Below are positions 12,199 to 25,200 of a stretch of 64,000 bases of DNA, piece after piece. Numbering within the stretch: position 1 is the stretch's first letter; the number at the start of each line of letters is the position of its first letter. Location: NCBI RefSeq assembly GCF_020921035.1, contig NC_063152.1, forward strand, positions 1,928,001-1,992,000. Reading direction: 5' to 3'. Both the position numbers and the translations under genes were made by a program. The notes beneath the pieces were generated by a model. That model had not been told where the DNA came from. It was given only the letters and a program-made list of their open reading frames with translations, and searched no databases. Origin of the DNA: Rhodamnia argentea. Taxonomy: Eukaryota; Streptophyta; Magnoliopsida; Myrtales; Myrtaceae.

Positions 12199-13018
12199 GG
12201 AGTATTAATATTTGTGTACGGTACTCATTTTAGTGCTAATATTTTTTTTATCACTTAACTATCAAATCGGAGAAAAAAATGATTACCTAAGTGCTAATTT
12301 CGACCAAAAACTATCACTTAAGTGCAAATTCCAATGAAACAAGACACGTAACATTTTTTTATTAATTTTTTAATATTACGTGTCAATTTTTTTAAAAAAT
12401 CAACCCACGTGGATGCCATGTAGGGGTCCACACAGCATCCACGTGGATTGTTCAGCTTAAAAATAGTTAAATTTTTTTAAAAAAATTAAAATTCAACAGA
12501 AAAATAGCCTCAAAAATAAAAAATAAAAAAATGAAGTAGAAGTTGCAGTGGCGAGGGCTTACAGCCCTCACCACCATCGCCCACCATCACTACCAATAGC
12601 TGGAGAGGGGTGGGGGATGGCGCCGGGGGGCGGGTGGGGTCACCGAGCCCCACGACCCCATCAAGGCCTCGCAAACTCATAGGGAGGTCGAGCCTAGCGA
12701 GGCCTCGGCAATCCCCCTCGGCCATCCCCCGCCCATCGCCCCAGTGATGGTGGGCCGCCGGCAATGAGGGCTTCCAAGCCCTAGCCGCTACAAGTTTTCT
12801 TTTTTAGTTTATTTAGCTTATTTTTTAGTTTTTTAACTTTTTTTAACTTTCGATTTTTTTTATTGCTGACTCGGCTGCTCTAGCGAGCCACACGGACAAA
12901 ACTCACTAGAGCCGACACTTAAATAACCGTTTTTAAAAAAAAATTGGTACTTAAGTGATCAAAAAAAATATTGACACTAAAGTAAGTGCCATATATAAAT
13001 ATTGACATTCTTAGTGTC
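12199..13018. mobile_element. MULE-like element with GC-rich core
   Basis: The left arm (phrases TTTAGTGCTAATATTTTTTT and ATCACTTAACTATC) pairs with the right arm, whose reverse complement reads TTTAGTGTCAATATTTTTTT and ATCACTTAAGTACC. The imperfect inverted repeat is roughly 100 bp long. Between the AT-rich arms lies a GC-rich core at about 12540-12780 with an open minus-strand frame (12764-12510) that resembles no family I know. AT-rich long inverted repeats around a GC-rich, genic-looking core is the Pack-MULE layout. Confidence 0.6.
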
Positions 13019-14858
13019 TAATTGCTTGGAGAAAAGCTACATGGAAAATCTGCAGACGATGCTGAAAACTGAAATAAGTAGGACAAAGTCACAAAGTAGA
13101 AGTATACGCACGTATTTATTTATGTATTTGTGGTGTGTGTACAGATTTGGCTTACTTCCAAGCTTCATGGATGATTGAGGACTGAAGTTCTATGATTTAA
13201 ATTTCATGTCACGTGTTTTTAATTATCGCCAACTGCAGTTAGATTGGAATTATTGTCTTTATTCACCCTTTTTTTTTTCACGCTGGAACACTAGACATTA
13301 TGAAGTAGTAAATTTGTATTTGTACAAGGTTTGTGCGGTACTAGACTCGATTCATTGATATTGCATTATGGTCTTTTATTGGGGTCACAGCTTATTTGGG
13401 GATGATGTTTTTCCGAGTTATTCAGCGGTTGTTAAAATTTTATGATTTCACAATCCGCTTTTATGGAATCCTCAATGATTGTTGAGTTTAGTTTGCTTGT
13501 CTAAAATTGGAAAAAAAAAAAAAAAAAAGAGAAAGAAATTGGCAAATTCTCGGATACTTGAAACTTCCTCAAAATCTATAAGGTAGATTCCGGATTCTAA
13601 GATATGGCGAGTAGGTTTCAAATTCTAAAAAATGAAAAACATGTTTCGACAGATAGGTTGGGAAAGGAAATCCCCTCCTCAATCCTATTGCATCTTCCTA
13701 GTTTCTGTACTTTTTCAGCTGAGCAAGGCGGCTTCTCTTTTGTCCCAGCACTCCGTTCTCGTGCTGCACCCCACCATCTCTCAGATTCCATCCCCCTGAA
13801 AGGGTGTGGGGTCTTGGTTCAGCTGATGACATTGCCATTATGGACTTGCTTTTCACAGTTCATATCCCCCCCAACTCTCTTGATTCTTCATTCAACCATG
13901 CCAACTATTGATCCCTATCCTCAAGCTATACAAACCGCGTCCCGAGAGTCGAAACCTACGTCTGTCGATAGTTTAATGAACGAACGAACGAACGAACGAA
14001 CAAAGTGACCGGTTCAGTTTAGTGGGTCTCCCCCAAAAAAATTCCTGCTGAATTGGGCTCCAACCACACCCCACCCGCAAACAGGCAGAAGACAGTAATG
14101 TGCTCTATATCTGAAAGAATCAGGGAATTGCAGCACCCCCTGGATGCTTCATACATATTGTTCGTCTCGAAACCTAGTATTATCTCATTCGTTTCGCGCA
14201 TTTCCTGTGGCTTCTGCTTGATGGAGAAGGTGGTATAGCAGTTCTGCCCTTTTCTTTAAGGTCACTGATTTTGGGTCACCTCCTTTTAAGATGGGCTCAA
14301 GCTAGACAAAATGTTACCTCTCCAAAAGTGATGCTTGAAAGCAATTGCCACATTGAGATTTCTTCGAATCGGGATCGCGGTGGATAGCCGCCTGGCATAT
14401 GAGCACGATCTGATCTTTTTCTTCTTTGCAGTTGCTGCATCTTCAGCGTATGATGAATGAATCGATAACAACATGAATGTATCGCGTCCGGACTACAAAG
14501 TACTGGTTTCCAACATATCTACTTCAGTACGTTGCATTGCAATGTTACTTCACATTACATGGTTTCATAATGCCCAACTGCCAAACACGATAATAACCAC
14601 TCTCTTTAAGGAGGGAAAAAACAGAACAGCAAATCGACTGTCATTTAACTGATTAAGCTCCGAGGGAATTGAACAGAACAGGTGCAATGCAGGTCCACTC
14701 CAACCGGTCATCTTCTTTGCTTCCTCTTCTGCCGCTCGCTCGGTGTGATGATCATGCATTACTATACACACTCAGGTTGCTCCACCTTTGTCGGGGTCCT
14801 TCCAATGCCTTCTTCTTTCCTAGTATCTATGGCTGCATGAGGAGTTGATGTTTTGTGA

Positions 14859-16450
14859 TCAGTGGCACTGGAGTAGGAGGCGTCGTGGGCAAGAAATCAA
14901 GTGATCGTTGACGAGGCCAGCGGCTTGCATGAATGAGTGCATGATGGTCGGGCCGACGTATCTGAACCCTCTTCTCACCATGTCTTTGCTCATCATCTCC
15001 GACTTTGATGTCTTCACTGGTATCCTCTGGCATGTCCTGTACTCCGTGATGATCGGCTTGTGATTCACAAACCCCCACAAATACTTGTTGAAAGATCCGT
15101 ATTCCGTCCTCACCTGTCATCCCATGCGGACAACATGCATATGAAATGAGGAGCTAATAGGCGAATACTTGTATTGCACCCATCAACTAAAGAACCCTAA
15201 TGGGAAATGGAATGCGGAGCGAAAAAGTGCGAGGTTATCGAGCAATGGAGGACTTTAACGTGTTATTACCTCGAGAATTCGCTTGGAGTTGTCGACGGCT
15301 CCCCGAATTTGGCTCAACTCTAGGCCGTGGAGACTACTCAGTGATGTTATTTTCTTTTCAGAGTATTGGGCCACAATTTCTGCATCATATCCTGAGAAAG
15401 CTTCCCTGAAAAGTGAAGGTCCCAATTGCCGATTTAAGCATATATCTCCAGAACAGATCCCACATAAAGTAGATCTCAGCAATTTCGCATTACCTCAGCA
15501 CTTGACGTTTCTTCAAGACCGAAGTCCAGTCTGATCCTACTTGAGCTCCACTCAGTACCAACAACTCGAACAGGTTTCTGCACGTTGCAATCTGATTCAG
15601 GGTCTAAGCATCTGACGGGGTGCACGCGCAAACAGACACTCAGGAAAGAGGCAGAGTGAGGGAGGGAGATACTACCTGTCATCATGCACGGGCACTCCCC
15701 ATTCTTGATCATGGTAAGCGACATAGATAGGATCTGCGCAGGCAACACCAGGGGCGAAACGACATATCAGCACTTACTCCAGATAAGTTATAAAGCTATA
15801 CAAGGAGCCAGGTTTCTTTCGAGAGCTTTTTCTATACCTGAGCTAGCTGTAATGAAGCTACATCTTTTCTCCTCGCGGTTGGCAACAGCTAGAGCGGAAG
15901 AGGGGTTGAGTGGAACAACTTTGCCCCCGCGCTTGAAAGGCTTAACTCTTCCGTAATGGGCAATCTTCAGCTTCCTCTGCTCCTGCAACGATGCAATCTG
16001 TTCTTTCCTAGCAGCTGCGATGCTACCAGGCAACAATGTGTCAGGACTAGGAGGCAGTGCTTGACCGACTGATTTCTTCGTCGACCTGGTCGTGAATTGC
16101 GCAGCAAAAACCTTGTCAGGACTGGACGTGGCAAAAGATGCAGTTGTTGGATCATTTCCTCTTTTCAAAGTTGAGATTCTTGGCATTTTTTTCTTAGGAG
16201 AAATTGGAGGGGTCAATGCTGGCTTAGCATGATCAGCAGGAGCAAGACGAAGAGCACTAGGGTCATGTGGTGAATCAGCTGTGGAGTTGGGTAGTTGCGG
16301 AGGGGATCTCGGGGGCAGCGACTTCTTGGCAAGCGAATTACGTCGCTCGGGAGAGGGAATTTGGTTGCAAAGGTTCTGCTGGAGGACAGGACGCCCGTCG
16401 CTCCGTGCAATAGCCGGGGCCTGGTGGACTCTGGTCTTGAAGGAGCACAT
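14859..16450 (-). CDS. DNA-3-methyladenine glycosylase I (plant TAG family)
   Basis: Base-excision repair enzyme that hydrolyses the N-glycosidic bond of 3-methyladenine. Five exons with GT-AG junctions: 16450-15838, 15733-15676, 15577-15494, 15405-15270 and 15113-14859. They total 1146 bp, or 381 residues, and every phase agrees. Residues 1-197 form a basic, Ser/Pro-rich N-terminal extension typical of the plant members (SPKKK, then GSIAAARKEQIASLQ near 140-155). The glycosylase domain follows: KRCSFITASSDPIYVAYHDQ, then EWGVPVHDDRNLFELLVLSG, ending in GPTIMHSFMQAAGLVNDHLI and SCPRR. In the bacterial TAG family the Glu of the HDxEWG motif binds the base. The Cys of KRC, the His of YHD, and the His and Cys of HLISC correspond to the zinc ligands. 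All are present, so it looks intact. The first Met is chosen because MCSFKTRV matches the usual plant start, as far as I recall. Confidence 0.92.
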
Positions 16451-19400
16451 TCTGTTAGTTCTTGCCTTTCAGGTTCGGAATGCAAGGAGGGACTGAATGG
16501 AAGAGGCTATAGGAAGGGGCTTAATGAGGGGTTTAGGAGGAGTTGATGTGCTTTTATAAACGTAGATTATAACTGCAGGGACAGGTTTGGACAAGTAGGA
16601 ACATGGTAGGGAAGAAGGGACGTCACATCTTCTTCGAGAGTTCGACCTAAGGATACACCTCTTGCGCCCAAAAAGAAAAATATCCGGTAGGGCAATGTTA
16701 TGGAAGACGGGGTTGGACATGGCCAATCACGGTCAAGAGGAGGATGACGAAAACGGGCCTACAATCGCCTTTGCCCTCATGGAGAGTGGAATCTGAGGGC
16801 GTGTTTGATGAGCTTTTGTGAAGGGGGCAGCGTGATGGTGGTGGTGCCAGTGCCAGCTCTGAGTTTGACCCTCTTTCTACACTAAGTGAAGTGTACAGCA
16901 TGCCAATTCCTAATCCAAAGTTGGGCCATGAACTTCATTTTTCTTGCTTGGACAACTCCAAGCAAGACAGAGACAAGTCGTTTTGCTTTGCCTGCTCCTT
17001 CTTACTCTTGTCTGTGCTGGCACTACAATCTGTTCAACACATTAACAGCTGTTCAGACAATTAAGCAGTGGAACCTCGAATTTTTTTTTTTTTTTTTAGG
17101 GGGGTTGGTGCAGTTTGTCAAAAAAAAAAAAAAAAAAAACCGAAAAGGGGCAATAAAAAGAAGTTGCTCAACTAATCAAATAGAACCAACTCCAGCAGTT
17201 GTACATGGACAAGTTGATCAGATGACCAGTGGGAAGTGCTTCCTGGAGCTGACAACTTTCTGGTCCCTAGGATTGGGGGAGGTTGCTATGGGGGACCAAA
17301 TTCAGAATCGGGGATCAGATGATGGTGCAACTTTGTCATGACTCATCAGGACCATGCTCATCATCCAGGATTCATCGTTCATTGCCCGAGGGTTGGCTGC
17401 CTATATGGTTCAGTGTGTTCCTTATCAATGTGAAATAGAAACATGAACTGTATGAAGCCCGCATTTACACGCTTTTAGGTGTGGTTTCCAACCGCACTCT
17501 GCAGTGGGTCCAACAGGAACTTTTCCAGTTCATTCAACAGGGTTAGTGCCATTTCTATCTGTATTCTACGAAAAGCTATGATAAGTTCTCGAAATTTAGA
17601 TCCTCACTCTGAAAAAAAACGGTAGATTCCTAAGCAAGAGTCGTAACTTATTTCGTGCTCTGGAAATTTTCCGTGCATCGCAGTTTGTAGTAGTTTGATG
17701 CGTGTGAAGATGCGCATAGTTTCCTACTTTAATCATTTGGAAAACCAGCAGATCGTGGGATGCCGGCCTTTTTAGCGGCAGCAATCATTGTCATATGATA
17801 AGCTTTGCGATCAGCGATGCAAAGACACAGCACATGACAATAATAATGGTGTGTTGGAGTCTGGGGTGGTCACGGCGATGCATCTTTCCTTGTCTTGGAG
17901 TTGCCCACTGCTTGATGATTTATGAGCCAGTTGGCCCCTTTGCTCATTCATCCAACTTTATGGACAAGCCCACATGCATCTTTCCACAACTTCATCTGCT
18001 AAAAGTGATAGCAATTTGGAGCTCGTTTGGTTTATCCTCCTTATCTTCATGTGTTTTTAGCTTGACGATCAACTTCGATCTTATACATATAAATGATCTC
18101 CTTTATACACCAAGCTGCCTTACATCGTCGAAATAACATCATGTTGGGCAAGTTACTCTCTTCTGACGTCCCAAGTTGAAGACGGTATTGCATATAATAT
18201 GCTTTGCTAGGTCTGATTTTGCATTCCATGGTTCGTGACTCGGAGATTAATGTATACAAGTACGTGCAAACAATCTGCGTTTTTCAGTTACTTGAAGAAA
18301 CCAAGCATCTATCTATCCATCCATCTGTCTACGTATATCTCATCAATTTCAATTTAGCTGTTCCTGTTCTAAAGTTATGTTCCTCAGCTACTTTTGGTAT
18401 TTATGTCTCTGGTGGCCGAGGATTAAGATTGCACCCATCTTTGGGATGTTCCAACAGAAAAATTATTTTTGCTCAGAGCCCTGTGCACAGTCCAAAATTC
18501 ATTAGCCCTACATTATATTCGCGACTTGTCCATCGTCTGCATGGAATTTGTCGACGGCCCCTCCTGCAAAATGCTGCAAGTATTGCTTCATGATTTGGCA
18601 AAACAGAATTTGCCTGATAAACTCATCACATAAACCAGACAAAAAATGCAATGGCCAAATCTCACAAAAACAGGTCACCTCGGAAAAGAAATTGCCAGAG
18701 CAATATCCGAGCGTCTGTACTGTCATTTTGCAATGATGATTGCTGTGAAATCTAACCATCAATATGTATTTGAATGCTCCTACCCTCCAAGTTTTGATCA
18801 TGACTTCATTGTTCTGCCTCGCTGAATTCCCGCCTTTATGCAACGCCAAACTATCTTCGACTCAAGTGATTTACGTAAATTAATATGAAAAAATTGTTGT
18901 CACTCATGATGGATCTCATCTGTAATAACAAAAATTGGATAGTACATGAATTTATTTGGCAGTAAATGACAATTGAAAGCCCACCAGATTAGACGAATAT
19001 GAACTGTGACAGAGATACATCGTATAAGCTTTGCCAAATTATCATCTACATTAAATATGCTCAATCTATGGTCTCAAAATCTACCATAGTTTCATCAGTT
19101 TTAAGCCAAAAAGTGTTCAACATCGCCGAAACATTGGTATGAACAAGCCTATCATACAAAAGGACCCAAAAGCAGCACTGGTATAAACACAAAGAATCTT
19201 CCAAGGGTAAAATTTCAATCGAAAACTTAATACTTGAGACATTTTTCTCATTATTCGATTTGAGAACCTCACGGTAAGGAAAGAGAAACGGTGAAACTAA
19301 GCTCAACAACTGATGGTCTACTTGATTACAGGTGATCCTCCACACTAATCCTTGTGGACCGTAATATCTTGTAGCACTGTTGCTATTGTATGGGGGCCCA

Positions 19401-20126
19401 ATAATTCAACAACAGAACTAACAGTACACTGATGCTTTGGCTGCAACTGGCGGAATTTGAATTACATCATATGGATACTAAGATTAGAGGCGGCATAATT
19501 GCAACCGAAACAGCTGAACAGAATCCCAAACAAGAGAATGGACAGAATTTTCTCAAAAACTGTAAAGCCACAGCAAGTAGAACAATTTTGCCACTGGTAT
19601 AGGTCAAGTTTCATTCCTTTGGACAAGCCCTTAAAAGTTCACATTGCCATCAGCTTACAAAAGACACAACAGTCCAACAAGAACAGGCTTCGGAGATCAC
19701 TGTTGCAGTAAAATAAATTGATATTAGATCTTGGAGCAAGTATTTGTGCCGACCACAATCTACCTTTTCTTTCAGGTGAAAAAAAACAACAGTCTTCCCT
19801 GACTATTGACATGCGTTCTTCCTATTTTGGACAGATAATCATCCAATCTGATGACTGAAGGTAATTCTCTCAAACTCGTTATCAAGGGATAAATTGCTGA
19901 TTTTGCTAAGTAGCCTAGCTCATTGAAACAATATACACCGCCCATTACATCCAAATGTCAAGTGAGTTCCAATCCTAAAGTCAGCATGTATAAAGATTAG
20001 TACCTTCTGCATCCAAAAAAATCCACTCGGATATTCATCAATTACGTCTCCTGATTCAACCTTCATTGAGGTTACTGGCACGAATTGAGACGGTCCTCTG
20101 AAGCAAGAACTCGATCAACACACCTT
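16451..20126. other. Intergenic region between the TAG glycosylase and RING genes
   Basis: About 3.7 kb with no gene that I can support. The two flanking genes share the minus strand, so the left part is the promoter side of the TAG glycosylase gene and the right part the 3' flank of the RING gene. It holds a T-run and A-run pair at about 17080-17140, which could pair as a small hairpin. The short open frames here (for example 16886-17341 and 17795-18136) show no family features. Confidence 0.45.
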
Positions 20127-23100
20127 CTATGAACCTGTGTATGCCCTCACAACATCCACTATAGGAGCTCGACATATTGGACATTTTCCGCTGCTCCATT
20201 GCAGTTCGTGGGCACACTTGAGACAGGTGCACATGTGCCCACATCTGAATGGCATGTCGATAAATTACGCGGGGTTAGCTGTAAAATCTCCGACCCTATA
20301 TGGAAGTTACAAAGGGGAGCAAAGAGGAGGAGCAACTAAGATAATCTGATAAAAGATTAGTACCTGTAAAGTAGCGAGTCCACTTGCTTCTCATAGCAGA
20401 TGCAACAATTCCCTTTTCTTAGTATTTTGTCTCCAGACCTTGCTGCATCACCGCGAGCTGCAACAATTGATTGAAACTCGTTCATGAGACATATTCGGAA
20501 AGAGAACAATACCAAATCCGACAGTGTCGTGTGTATATTCAACATAAGATCAGATCAAGTGTTTCTCCTGCACTGAATTACACCACTTGGAGAGTACATT
20601 GCAGCTACCCATTTCGGGCAAGAAAATCATGTTACTCCACTAATTGGCAACAGACTGGTTTTGTCAACTCACCAGAACTCATCTCCTGTTTCATGGAGTC
20701 TTGCAATGTCACCTGCATCTCCATGCAGCTTTTTATTGATTTCCTGAGCTCAGACATCTCACGTTGGAGTTGCCTCATTTGTCCTCTCAGATCAATTATA
20801 AGTTCCATTTCCTGCAATCCCAATAGTATGATGTTCATTGAGCACAGATATAAGAAGCACACAACTCATCAGATGGAAGGATTACGGCATAAAAGACTCA
20901 CCATTGAAAGGTTATCCATACAGGCAGAATGCGGCTGAGGATCCTGGTAGTAAGAATGTGATGGTGGAGGTTGATCGGATGACGTAGAAGCGACTTGTTC
21001 ATGGTCGTCGTTCATTTCATTATCATTGAAACTCCAAGATCTCAGAGATTGAGAAGGCATATAGAATGAAGATGTGGTCTGATCAAAATAATCGCTTGCT
21101 TCATGGTACTGATGTCCAATTAGGCTTCCTTCCTCCTCATCTTCCTCTTCCTCCTCGTGCCCTTCCACTTCTTCGTCATCGTCCATTTCTTCGTCATTCT
21201 CGTCTTCATGGCCATTACCGTTATCCTCCTCATCCTCAATAATATATCCTCGTTCGTCTCCATCTGGTGCGTCCCCCTCTTCCTCCTCTTCTTCTTGTTG
21301 TTCCAGTTCTTCATGCTCTCCATCCCCTTGTCGGTTGCCAATTGGATGTTCATGGCCTTGTAACAAGGATGACATTAATTGTTCCACTCTCTCTTGACTG
21401 CTTAAATCATCTTGCTCTTCTTCTTGGTGACCTGATGGTTGGGTTTGTCTTTGTAAGTGAGACGTCATCAAATTGTCCATTCTCTCCCGGAAGTCACTAG
21501 ACAAGAAACTGGATACTCTGCCCCTGAACCATTGATTCAACAGATCAAACTTGTGCCTCGCAAAATTTTGCAGACAAAATTCATATTTATCGTTGATTAA
21601 CCTCCGCAAAAAAAGGTGCAATTTACTCTCTCATCCTATACGAGTTCAGAAGGACAGCAGCAACCATTCATGGGGCATCAAGAAAGGCACAGAAGACGAT
21701 ATTCTTCAGGGAAGAGGTCCTATAGTTTCTAGTCACATGCTTTCTGTAGTGCAAGTGCGAGACAATATATGTTATATGCAATGCAGCAATCAATGAACCG
21801 TCGTATATTTTCTATTTGGCTCTTCTCAAATGTCTAATGCATAGTCTGTATTGCTTGTCAATAAGGCTTATCTTTCATTATCCATCCAATCCACGGGTTG
21901 TAATGCAATTCAAATATCTTAAGAAGCAAGTTTGGCCTTGTGAAAATGGCAAAAATCAGGTTGCGTTGCACATAATAAAGGGAGTAAAAGGAGTCCTAAT
22001 GGTGTACCTCTCGATGAGTTGGCGGATTTCCTCATTTACCGAGTTTGTTCCGAGCATCTCTCTGTACCATTCTTGCCTCCGGTCCTCCCAATAACTTCGC
22101 GGACGACATATATCGCTGAACCAGTCATACCTGCCTCCACGTTCTCTGTACCATTCTTCCTCTTCGTTAGCATTATTGGTGTCCTGTTCCTCCGTAATCT
22201 CATCTTCATACCAGACACTCAAAGTTGCTAATGCATCTGTTGCTGCATGTGGTTGAACATTGTTTCTGTTGCAACTCTCCAAACTTGTACTTTGACTTAC
22301 GATGCTCGGAGGTGGAGTTGCCTCTTCATCTAGAGATGATAACGCATCTGTCGGTTGTTGTAATTCAAGATTGTTGCCATTTCTAGCATCAGAGCTTGTG
22401 CCTTGGGGCATGACATCCGAAGTTGGACTGGCCACTTCATGAAGAGGCGAGAACACAGCAGTCGTTTGTTGTATTTCAAGATTGCCGTTGCTACTCTCGA
22501 CTCTTCTATTATCTTCGCGAAAGACGGTCGACGCTTGACTTGCCTGTTCATGAGCTCTGGATGCTTCTAATTGATGGTTGCGGTTGCTACTCTTGACCCT
22601 TCTATTATCTTCATAAATGACGGTCGAAGCATGACTTGCCTGTTCATGGAGAGCTCTGGACGCTTCGGTCGGTTGTTCTAATTCAAGGTTGCTGTTGCTA
22701 CTCCCAAGGCTTGCACAATCTTCATATATGGCGTTCGAAGTTGGATTAGCCTCACAACGAAGATCTTCGATAGGGCATGCTGATGAAGAAATTGGGGGAG
22801 TACACGAGTGCTCGATTGTACTAGCATTATCTTCCTGATGGGGACTATTCTGACGCTGCGTGTTTGTAGCACAGGAGTTCTTCAATGGTGGGTTCTGAGG
22901 AGAGCTTCTTGGCTCAACTGGGTGATTCTGATCTCCCTGGTCATGCTCCATGGCCGTGCTGAATCTTTCCCTGTTTCATTCGAGATTCCAGGTCAATCCA
23001 AACAGAATAATATCCTAAAGCATGTTAGAAATCATTTTGGCACATCCAGAACCAGGATGTCCTAATCTTTAGCCGTGCCTAGCGGCCGGACCTAGTAACG

Positions 23101-24610
23101 TACGGCAAATGCTCATATAGAAGCTTGCCGGATTATTTTTTAGCTCACTTTCCCTTCTGTACCAAAGTACAAGATTATTGTTAGGAATCTGACAGAAGAA
23201 GGCTTTCTACAGGCTATACCTGAGATGCATGATAGCTGAACTATTATGAGGTGACGAATTCCCTCCAGAGGCTCCCGAAACGAGGCGCTGTTGATCACGG
23301 TCCGCCATGCCGCGTTGCAACAATCTGAGCTTGAGCATTGACTGTGCATACAATTAGAATTCCGATGAATCAACAGATTAATGCCAATTTCGGGAGACCA
23401 GACAGAGATGAAACATGTGACCATGCTCCCCTTTTCTGTTACTTCCGGCCAGGAGTATAAGGATTGCACATGACTTAGAAGGATGAATTATTTGGATTCT
23501 TACCTGAATGCGGCCTTTGTGCGAGAACTGAGAAACAGTTCGGCGCTCGGATAAGGAGTCCAGCTCCCTATGCCGGTCGCGCTCCATTTGCATGAGCAAG
23601 TCGGAAAAGGCTTGTCGCCCTCTTATCCTCGGCGAACTCACAACTGGCACAAATCCCCTCTGCGTCTCCATGTGGTCCGATACAGATGGCGATCCGCTGC
23701 TCCCACTCGTGTCATGATCATTGTCGGAAGTAGTCAATCTCCGGATGATATCAGCCACTCTAACCTTCTGTTTCTGCCCTGCTCCTCCTCCTCCTCCTAT
23801 TCCTGCACTATCTGCTATAGATGATGATGAAGAAGGAGGAGGAGACGGGTCCTCTGAAGCAACCATCCTATCGCACAATTCCGAGTCACATACCCTCGAT
23901 GAATCTTCCACATTTGCGGAAGCATTAGATTTAGGACTCCTGCTGCAACCGGCCAACACAGAAGAAGATGAATTGCTGCTGCTGCCGCTGCCGCCGCCGC
24001 CGCTGATATGGTTAACGTTATTGTGGGTGATGTTGATGGTAATATTGATGTTATTATTCCTGTTGATGCTCGTTGACCGATTAAGCCTGGCCTCCCACAT
24101 CTGCACAAGAGAAGAAGCTCCTCCTCCAACCCCCGAATTATTGTTACCGGTCTCCGATTGGGATTGGGATTTCGGCATACAAGAACAAGAAGGAGAAGAA
24201 GGAGAAGGTGTCTCCATCATGGAAGACACCATATCTCCAGCTTGTTGAGGTGCCCATCGATCGAAACCCCGAGTTTGCCTTGGCGTTAGCGGCGATGACG
24301 ACGACGATGACAATTCCTGTCCGTCTCTGTCTCTGTCAATGCCATTCGAGCCGCGCAAAGGTCTTAACTTGGCGCGATCGGTCCTGTTGTTGGTGTTGGT
24401 GCTGGTGCTGTCGTTGTCGTTGTTGTTGGTGACGATGGGCTTGTGAGAAGAAGCATTGTCATCGGGGAGGCACGTGTGGAGGTGATCTCTGACCAAGTCC
24501 TTGATGTTCTTGCGGAAGTCTCTGTTACATCCGTCTCTCCGGTTGTGATCCCTCAAGACGCAACCGAACGGAGACGAAGCCGCCGCGATCTCTACTTGAG
24601 AAGACGCCAT
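20127..24610 (-). CDS. RING-type (C3HC4) E3 ubiquitin ligase-like protein, about 1054 aa
   Basis: Seven exons: 24610-23504, 23341-23220, 22970-22008, 21523-20902, 20811-20673, 20457-20364 and 20244-20127. All junctions are GT-AG and the phases agree (3165 bp). The start is the ATG giving [21 protein letters not shown]. Domains in order: a Ser/Asn/Gly-rich disordered N-terminus with RVADIIRRL and [20 protein letters not shown] near 275-355; a conserved RxR-rich segment ([19 protein letters not shown]) in exon 2; imperfect '[15 protein letters not shown]' repeats in exon 3 ending in EEIRQLIER; an extremely acidic Glu/Asp tract in exon 4 (about 805-860); a coiled coil in exon 5 ([18 protein letters not shown]); and a C-terminal RING from about 1000 ([20 protein letters not shown], then [12 protein letters not shown], then CPICRAPI). 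The RING ligand spacing is intact, so E2 binding is expected. The architecture resembles Arabidopsis At2g27950; the substrate is unknown. Confidence 0.88.
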
Positions 24611-25200
24611 CAATTCCCACCCCCTCTATAGACTCCCAGCCAAAAAAAAAAAAAAGTTCAAGAAATCAAGATCACAAATTTGAGGTGAGAGAACCCATTG
24701 GAGCAAAATGGGTGGAGAGATTGACAAAGGAATCAATCAATCTCACGAGAATCCGTCTGACTATTCCAAATCTTCTTTTTTAGGATTCCCATTTTTTTTT
24801 TCTTCCTGGTCCTTCGTTTGACGAGTTCCTCCAGACCAAAATTACGAGGAGAGAGAGAGGGAGAGGGGCAACGACTAACTACTTTGACGACACCCTATAA
24901 CCCATCAAGCTATCTTTAAAGAGGCGCTTTAAAATCGTCAGCCAACTCTCATTCAAAACCTCATTTCGATCCCCGCTTTCTCAGCCTATAATTCTGCCTC
25001 CCGTTTAACAGCTCGAGAGATCGAGAGAGAGAGAGAGAGATTTTGCTTGGAACGTGAAGAGGCCAAGGACCGGGCAGAGGCAACAGAACACGAAACAGAG
25101 TGAAACAGAGCAACCAAAAAATCAAGGGAGGGACGGACGTTGGTTCTGGTTTTTTTTTTTCCCCCTTCCTGAGCCGTTGCAAAGCGTACGAGCTTAGGCC
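24611..25200 (-). promoter_or_regulatory. 5' leader and proximal promoter of the RING gene
   Basis: Upstream of the RING start codon on the minus strand. It contains A/T runs at 24642-24655 and 24791-24801, a GAGAGAGAGAGAGG tract near 24848-24862 and a second GA run at about 25018-25042. On the coding strand both read as CT repeats, a common feature of plant 5' leaders. No TATA box can be assigned with confidence. Confidence 0.35.

Larger units (their letters stand above)
8936..14858. other. Long gene-poor stretch between GALS and the TAG glycosylase
   Basis: About 5.9 kb without a supportable gene. It holds two inverted-repeat elements (about 10190-10625 and 12199-13018), a long TA microsatellite (11551-11632), several A or T homopolymers (9098-9110, 9809-9825, 10687-10700, 13510-13528) and a GAAC tetranucleotide run at about 13978-14002. 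Bases 11750-12060 contain degenerate 'TGAATTTTTAGTTTGTTCAAT'-like phrases that recur at 50350-50480 and look like old transposon debris. The open frame at 13604-14008 has no recognisable family feature. Confidence 0.45.

Noticed and set aside
13978-14002. GAAC tetranucleotide run as a possible regulatory array
   Set aside because: A short simple repeat in a gene-poor region with no supporting context.
21120-21353. Lys/Met/Arg-rich minus-strand frame over the acidic exon of the RING gene
   Set aside because: Off-frame reading of the GAA/GAG-rich exon 4.
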